This document shows, in pieces, positions 57,809-64,000 of a DNA stretch of 64,000 bases (position 1 is the first letter of the stretch; every line of letters begins with the position of its first letter). The translations under genes and the position numbers were made by a program. Location of the stretch: the NCBI GenBank assembly GCA_031772625.1, contig CM062816.1, positions 1,666,575,385-1,666,639,384 of the forward strand, in the 5' to 3' direction. The notes beneath the pieces are model-generated. The model was given only the letters and a program-made list of their open reading frames with translations, made no database searches and was not told the DNA's origin. This DNA comes from Pinus tabuliformis. Taxonomy: Eukaryota; Streptophyta; Pinopsida; Pinales; Pinaceae.

Positions 57809-60728
57809 TGTGACATCCTCAAACCTTTAAGTTATTTTATGGATATTTTCTTGTTTTTACTATTATGGTTGAGTAAAATGGATAAACAAGTTGGTTTTGT
57901 GGTGTTATTAATTTTGAGTTTAATTAAGTAAAGTTTTAGAAATATTAACACTATTTCTATGAAAGGTCTAAAGAATTACTGATGAAACTCAGTAACTCTC
58001 TTTTCACCTGACAGTTGTCAGTTAAGAAGCAATTATTCCTTACCTGCCTTTCTCTTACAGGAGGGAAGAGAGAATGAGGAAGGGGGGAGAGAGAAGAAAG
58101 AAAGGATTTCTTGACCTGAACAGAGTTTTAGTGGGAAAAACCCTTGAGAGAGACTTCCCTGGAGGAAGAAACATTCATTTTGCAGGCTAGACGTAGAGAC
58201 CTGAGGCTGAAGCAATAGAACTGTTGTCTTGAAGAAAACTGATCGGAGGGATATAGAGGAGATTGGGGGGAGAATATTGAATGTAATTTCCAAATTCTCA
58301 TTGGAAGGGTGGAGAGGTTCATCTCATAGTGAATTAGACTTTCAATGGCAGATAATTTTATATTGCATGTCTGTGTTTATAATTTTCTATTTGAAGGAAC
58401 TTAGGCACATAAATAAGAATGTAAACTTGCTAATATTGTCTAAGTAGAAAATGAATTTAAATGGCACTTGTGATTGCATGTTTCTCTACTTTCATCTGTA
58501 GCATGAAATGAATGGAATGAGAAAGATAGCCTTGAATTGTAGACTGTCATTGTGATGCACGTACTTCTGAATAGTTAATATAGGTATCTAGTTTGTAGTA
58601 ATTCCTATACGTTACTATAATTCAACATAAAGATCAAAAGGTGTAGGACGATACAATCTCTGTTGCCTGAGCATGATAACTACGTTTACCAAATCAAAAA
58701 TTTGTGCATGAGTAAAACAATACAACCAAATGAGTTATGAAATAACCCTTTGCTATCAAAAGACAAATAAGAGTAGATATATAAACAAGAAGTTTTATGA
58801 GTAATTCTGTTATGCTGCCATTTTCGGGTATAAATGTAGAATAAGTTCTACCTACATTATGGTATAGGTAAAATACAACACTGTGTATTAAATTGAAAAC
58901 CCGGACATCAAGATTATTCCATTCAAAAGAATATGTCAAATTTATTAGTGAAGAACAAGAGTTCTAATCACATATCCTAGGAAATCAAATGATAATGTGA
59001 ATGAGTAACCATCAAAAACTATGTATGCACATAATATTTCTTCAAGAAAATGACATATATATAATGTGGGTAGCTGCGGGGGCTTGTAGCCTACAGAGAG
59101 GCATTCATTGAAAGAATTGCTAAATGTTAATCCTTCTCGGAACCTAGATTAATAACGAAACTGGTTCATTATAAATAAATTAGTTATAGAAACCAAACAA
59201 GGAAATTTATACCCGAAAGGAAGCAAGGATACAAATGATTTAAGGGTATATTCCATATTGGTTCCCTCGGTCAGTCCTAGGGTGGACACCAAGGAACAAC
59301 ATTGTGATAGAATGTGATTGACTTGATTGAAAGGACTGTAATTAACCAACGCGAATACGAGACATAAACATAGTGATTAAAGGACAACATATTCCTCGAA
59401 TGATAATTACACATCAGAAAAGAAACCAGATCCTTGAATCACTAAACAAAAAGGTAAAACAAAGGAATTGCATAAATGCACACTTAATAATCCTAGATAG
59501 CAAAAATTGTATATACAACTAAGAGGACAGGTAAAACCTTCAACTAGAAGGTTGGTCCTCAAATATATTACGAAACAATAGCCTCTTCAAGAGTTCCACT
59601 TAATACAGACAAGGATATGGTAACCCGAAAACAAACCCTAAACAGAAACCCTCATGTAGATGCTTAACTTTTAACTCAAAATCAGTCCGAGACTTACCAA
59701 GCGGAAGGAAGGCCCTCATACCCGTGCAAATTGCTATAAGGAAATGTGGATCTTCCGGTAGCTTGGCACCTGCATCAAATCTCCAGTGGGCTAAGGCCCA
59801 CCTGCATGAGAGTACTGTAATAGGTTAAAAATGCGTGGTGAAATAAACTAACTGTCACAAATAAAGATAATCCTTATACATTTAACATTTTACTAGATGG
59901 GAGGTGGGGATAATGGTGGTTCTCAATAGCATGAGTTTCGGGAATATAAGTAGTCGCGATACCTACAAAAAGGAACGCTTAGTAAACCCTCAACAAAGGA
60001 AATACAAAATATCTACTATCAATCTATAATTGAAACAAAAGGAAAATGACCTGATTCCTCACATGACAGATTTACTTGTATAGAATGAGTGGCCATGAAG
60101 CAATAGTGTGCAGGTCACGACTGGAATAGCTGGTAATGTTGGAGTTCTGGGCAAACCCTCCACGACGCATAATAGGTGCAACGAAAACTATCCGAGGAAG
60201 AATATCACCAACCTAACCAGGGTTTCACAGAACACAGCTCCAAGAACCAGACCAAGCAAAATGACCGAAGAACAGGGACATAGTACTGGGTCATTAGCAT
60301 AGCACCTCGGGTTCCGGTGGATCGTCGGATCCAACGCTTCGATCAGACGGTATCGCCTACTACATATAGCATCTGATTGAGAAGGGCCCTGACAGCTGGC
60401 ATCCATTCAATTGTAAGCCAGCCGGATAAGGTCTAGAAGTATTAATGTGTGCGCTATATATACAACGAATGCTAACCCAAGAACATTAACACTGTGTACA
60501 AATATGTCAATCTAAAATGTTACATGTGTAATATAAACCAGGTGGCATACGACATAATTCTGTGAAATGATTATACTCACACTTTCACAGTGATGATGTC
60601 CACTTTTCTATTAAGCGTATTATTGTGGTTTGATTCATAATAATGACTGCTATTGTCAAATCATGGCAAACAAAACAATTTTTTTGTTGTTATAATTATC
60701 TGTGCACAATTAATGAGTAAGTGTTACA
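57809..60728 (+). repeat. J-family LTR, copy 3 (2,920 bp)
   Basis: TGTGACATCC to GTGTTACA, collinear with both J LTRs. It retains the ~685-bp block missing from 34,514-36,780 and lacks the long TA tract of 26,622-29,616. Inner frames are disrupted relative to the other copies. Confidence 0.92.
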
Positions 60729-61212
60729 ACTTTATTACTATTTCTTTCATCTATGAGATATTTTGTGTAGGACCTTATTATATGTTTCTTAAAAGTTGAA
60801 ATGAGTTAATCACTGCAATTTTCTGTTTTCCATTGGAACGTGGTTTATAAGAAAGACTGCGGCCATCAGGATTGAAAATCTGTGTTTGTTTAAATAAAAA
60901 AGAAGGCGGCTTATAAATAGTAAGACTGCCATCCAGAATTTATCAACTCACACGTTACATATTACATGTCTTAATTGATATATAAATTTAGCAAATTCCC
61001 ATGCAATGGGAATCTGCCATCGCACATTTAAAGAACGGAACTGCATGTGGGAAACCCATTGCACATCGATTTATCGATTGCAAATCAAATCAAATAATTG
61101 AAGTGAAACTATGTTGAAAAAGTAAGTTGGTGTGTCCATTGTGTTTAAAAATATACAAGGCGGCCATGCTGTATCATATGATTTATTCAAAATATTTGAC
61201 CACACCCATGAT

Positions 61213-61655
61213 AACCGTGAATCTGTCCTGATTCATATATATAAAAGAAGTGGCCATTATCGTTTGTTGTGATTTGAAGCACACTCCACTCAACAGCAAT
61301 GTTATCACCTCTATTAATTTATTTTATATCTTTAAAATTTGGAAATACCTTCCATTGTAGATAACAACACTATCTATTCAGGGTCAAAGGCTACCAAATT
61401 AGAACATTATTGTAACTTTGTAATACCTTAAATCTGTCCTGATTCATATATATAAAAGAAGTGGCCATTATCGTTTGTTGTGATTTGAAGCACACTCCGC
61501 TCAACATTGAATATGCAGCAATGTTATCACCTCTATTAATTTATTTTATATCTTTAAAATTTGGAAATATCTTCCATGCTAGATAACAACACTGACTATT
61601 CAGGGTCAAAAGCTACCAACTTAGAACATTATTATAACTTTGTAATACCTAACTA
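61213..61655. repeat. ~215-bp tandem duplication of the TATA-bearing module
   Basis: AATCTGTCCTGATTCATATA begins at 61,220 and again at 61,431. Each unit carries the TATA box, GTTGTGATTTGAAGCACAC and the short frame starting MLSPLLIYF (61,299 and 61,521). The other flank copy has one unit. Confidence 0.9.
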
Positions 61656-61781
61656 GTCAACAATTCAGCGAGAGATGTGAATTTAAATTAGGGGTGATTG
61701 ACAGCAAATTCAATCTTTATGCCTAACAAATTAGTTTTATCGTTATTTCTCTTTTCAAAATATGCGATGCTTATTTTTTTA

Positions 61782-61967
61782 ATGGTACAAAATACCACAA
61801 AAATTCAATGTGCCCGGGAATATATATTTTTACGTTATACAGAAAAATATAAAATTAAGAAGAAAGGGTATGTATACATAGATGAGATCCTATCTTATTC
61901 CCGAAAGAAATGGGTATGGGAAGAAAGTCATAAGATTCAGCCTTGGACAAAAAACTTAGCCTTGTAA
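61782..61967 (+). CDS. Small hypothetical frame, second copy (61 residues)
   Basis: Partner of 37,631-37,816 with the same start and stop positions. Differences are mostly amino-acid changing (for example Gln to Arg, His to Arg, Leu to Arg, Thr to Lys). The frame also opens upstream from 61,698 here. Unknown family; probably not under selection. Confidence 0.25.
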   Translation: MVQNTTKIQCAREYIFLRYTEKYKIKKKGYVYIDEILSYSRKKWVWEESHKIQPWTKNLAL

Positions 61968-64000
61968 CATGAACAATAGGAACTTTACGGTGTAACATGA
62001 ACAATAGAGTTAACCTCATATTTTAAAAATAAGTGTTTTATATGATAATTAAAGTTTGTGATTTTTAAACAAGGAAATTTGTATTATAATTGGTTTTTAT
62101 AAATATTATTGTAAGAGATAGTTGTTTTTATTTTTTTTATTGCTGGTTTAATATCTGAATTATAGGAAGTTTTTTTATTATTAAAAAAATAAAAATAAAA
62201 AATAAACATATTTATACCAATTCACTAAACAAAATATATTATAAGAAAATTTCATTACATTTTTTTAAGCATTAAATATATTAAAGGAAACATTATATTG
62301 CATTTTTTAATACTAATAATCAAGAAACAAATTTATTTGAGACATTAACATTTCCTAAAGATTTTTTATAAAGAAACCTCTAATATTATTTGGTATGTTA
62401 TCTTAATGTTTTTTAAAGTTGTGGTTTTTCTGAACATGTGTTTTTCATTATACTAGAATGTTGAGAAATAGGAGAAATGTCATGAAAAGAACGGAAATTA
62501 TTAAAAAAATTATTTAATATAAAAAAAAAATTAATTCAATAAATATAAATAAAAAATATTGTGGAACGAACAAAGCTATTTATTTTTTAAACTTCTAAAT
62601 AGCAATAAATATTTAAGTTAAAACCTAATATATTACAAGATAAAGTTTTAACAGTCTTTTATCCAAATCATTTTAAAATATATCAAAGCTTTTAGTGGAA
62701 AAGTTTTATAATCAAGGTTCACATCAATAAAGTGTGAGTAGAGACTTTTTAAAAAGAAGTGAATTTTTTTTTTTGTCTTTGTGCAACATGGGTTATTCAT
62801 ATATATTTTTGCAAGTGGTCAAAATTTAGAAGATATATATAATTGTTATTTATTTTATCATTAAATCATAAAAATGGCTAGTTACATTCATATATATTTT
62901 GCAACTAGTCAAAATTTAATTAATTCAATTATAGATAGTAATGTTGCTTATGCTTTATCTACCACAATATCTCATGGTATGTTATTGTATACCTTATTGT
63001 TAAATTTTTGATATTGTATTGCTATAACTTGTTAATCATGAATTTTGTTTCTTAACCAATAATGTTAATTTTCTAATTTATAATTATTTTTCTTAATTAG
63101 ATGATTATTAAATCAATTTATTAGTAATTAAATATAAAATTTTATATGCATTTTTTTTTCTTTGAAATAAATAATTATCTTAAAATTTGCAAGGGAAAAA
63201 TAAAATTGTAAAAGGAAATTTAATGAAAAAGAAAAAGAAATAACCAAAAAAACCATATTTTGTTAATTGTTTCTCATTTTTTATTATATTAAGCAACAAT
63301 TAGATTTTAACTTTATAAATTAAGAGAAAATACATTTAAAAATAAAGCTTATATCACATAACTAGATACACTTTATTCCACTTGTAGTAGTTTTTGATTG
63401 ACTTGCTTTTAGTTTTTCTTTGACTAAAAAAATTTAAAATCTATCCAAAGTTTAACATTATGAAATTAAATTTATTATTTCTAAATAAAATTTATCTCTA
63501 TTTATCTCAAATATGATTGGTTGAAATGTCTCTGATCTTATTGTGTAATGATGCCAATAATTGACTTTTGTGTACTCTAATATTAAAATATGTACTATAT
63601 CACTAATTACAATAAATATAAATAATTTGAAAAATAACATTATATATTAATTACCATGTACCATAAACACAAATGGTTTGTAATTAAATTCAAAAATTTC
63701 ATTTTTTCATTGATGTAAAGTATTGAATAGACTATTTTTATGGGTTTTATTTTTTAATTTACAAAAAAATAATTTAAAAATTATAAATTTGAAAAAAATA
63801 TGTAAAAATAACATGTGTACAATTTGTACAATTCTCATTATATCAATCTATACTCTAATGACATGACATGTGTACTATAATATGAGCATTATATAAAAAA
63901 ATGATCATCATTCAATATTAAATAAATAATTATTAACTTGTTATCCCTCTTTTCATTGTGAATTTTATATATATATATATAACATGTTTAATTATATTAA

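Larger units (their letters stand above)
60729..64000. other. AT-rich duplicated flank, copy 2 (runs off the window)
   Basis: Starts ACTTTATTACTATTTC as at 36,781 and stays collinear with 36,781-40,236, then continues with the equivalent of 45,941-46,080. It has no viral insertion between 63,880 and 63,890. Local differences: a tandem module duplication (61,213-61,655), single instead of double 84-bp unit, and fewer ~133-bp units. Confidence 0.88.

Overview
This is plant nuclear DNA, AT-rich, with no intact host gene that I can recognise. It is a stack of LTR retrotransposons inserted into one another, plus a rearranged endogenous pararetrovirus (Caulimoviridae-type) and several tandem repeats. 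Retroelement primer sites of the plant initiator-tRNA-Met type, chromodomain-tailed Ty3/gypsy elements, Ty1/copia fragments and a movement-protein gene all point to a land plant, most likely a seed plant with a large, repeat-rich genome. A gymnosperm would fit, but the sequence does not prove it.

Layout. 1-1.86 kb: about five units of a ~360-bp satellite-like repeat. 3.2-4.2 kb: decayed + strand Ty1/copia RT-RNase H. 4.37-26.27 kb: a - strand Ty1/copia element (E) split by two later insertions. The first is D, 6,255-15,094, an 8.8-kb LARD with no pol genes and a perfect 5-bp target duplication. The second is G, 18,988-25,033, a gag-only (TR-GAG type) element, also with a perfect target duplication. 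26.6-36.8 kb: J, a 10.2-kb Ty3/gypsy chromovirus with ~3-kb LTRs. 36.8-46.1 kb: an AT-rich flank interrupted at 40,237-45,940 by the pararetrovirus. 46-51 kb: AT-rich repeats holding a GC-richer 1.9-kb block with an unidentified broken reading frame. 51.1-56.8 kb: K, a small Ty3/gypsy chromovirus (Reina-like by size and chromodomain). 56.9-57.4 kb: about 1.4 units of the ~360-bp repeat. 57.4-64 kb: a second copy of the J 3' end, its LTR and the AT-rich flank.

The most informative relationships are these. (1) The second flank copy lacks the pararetrovirus and so shows the empty integration site. (2) The viral DNA is two truncated copies joined head to head: an RT-RNase H half on the - strand and a movement-protein half on the + strand, each beginning at a leader/tRNA primer site. 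(3) Elements D and K, otherwise unrelated in content, share a tandem ~180-bp repeat just after their primer sites. (4) The viral RT-RNase H frame carries a ~310-residue C-terminal part that I do not recognise.

All reading frames are damaged or truncated. The longest open frames are the viral RT-RNase H remnant and the J RT-RNase H.
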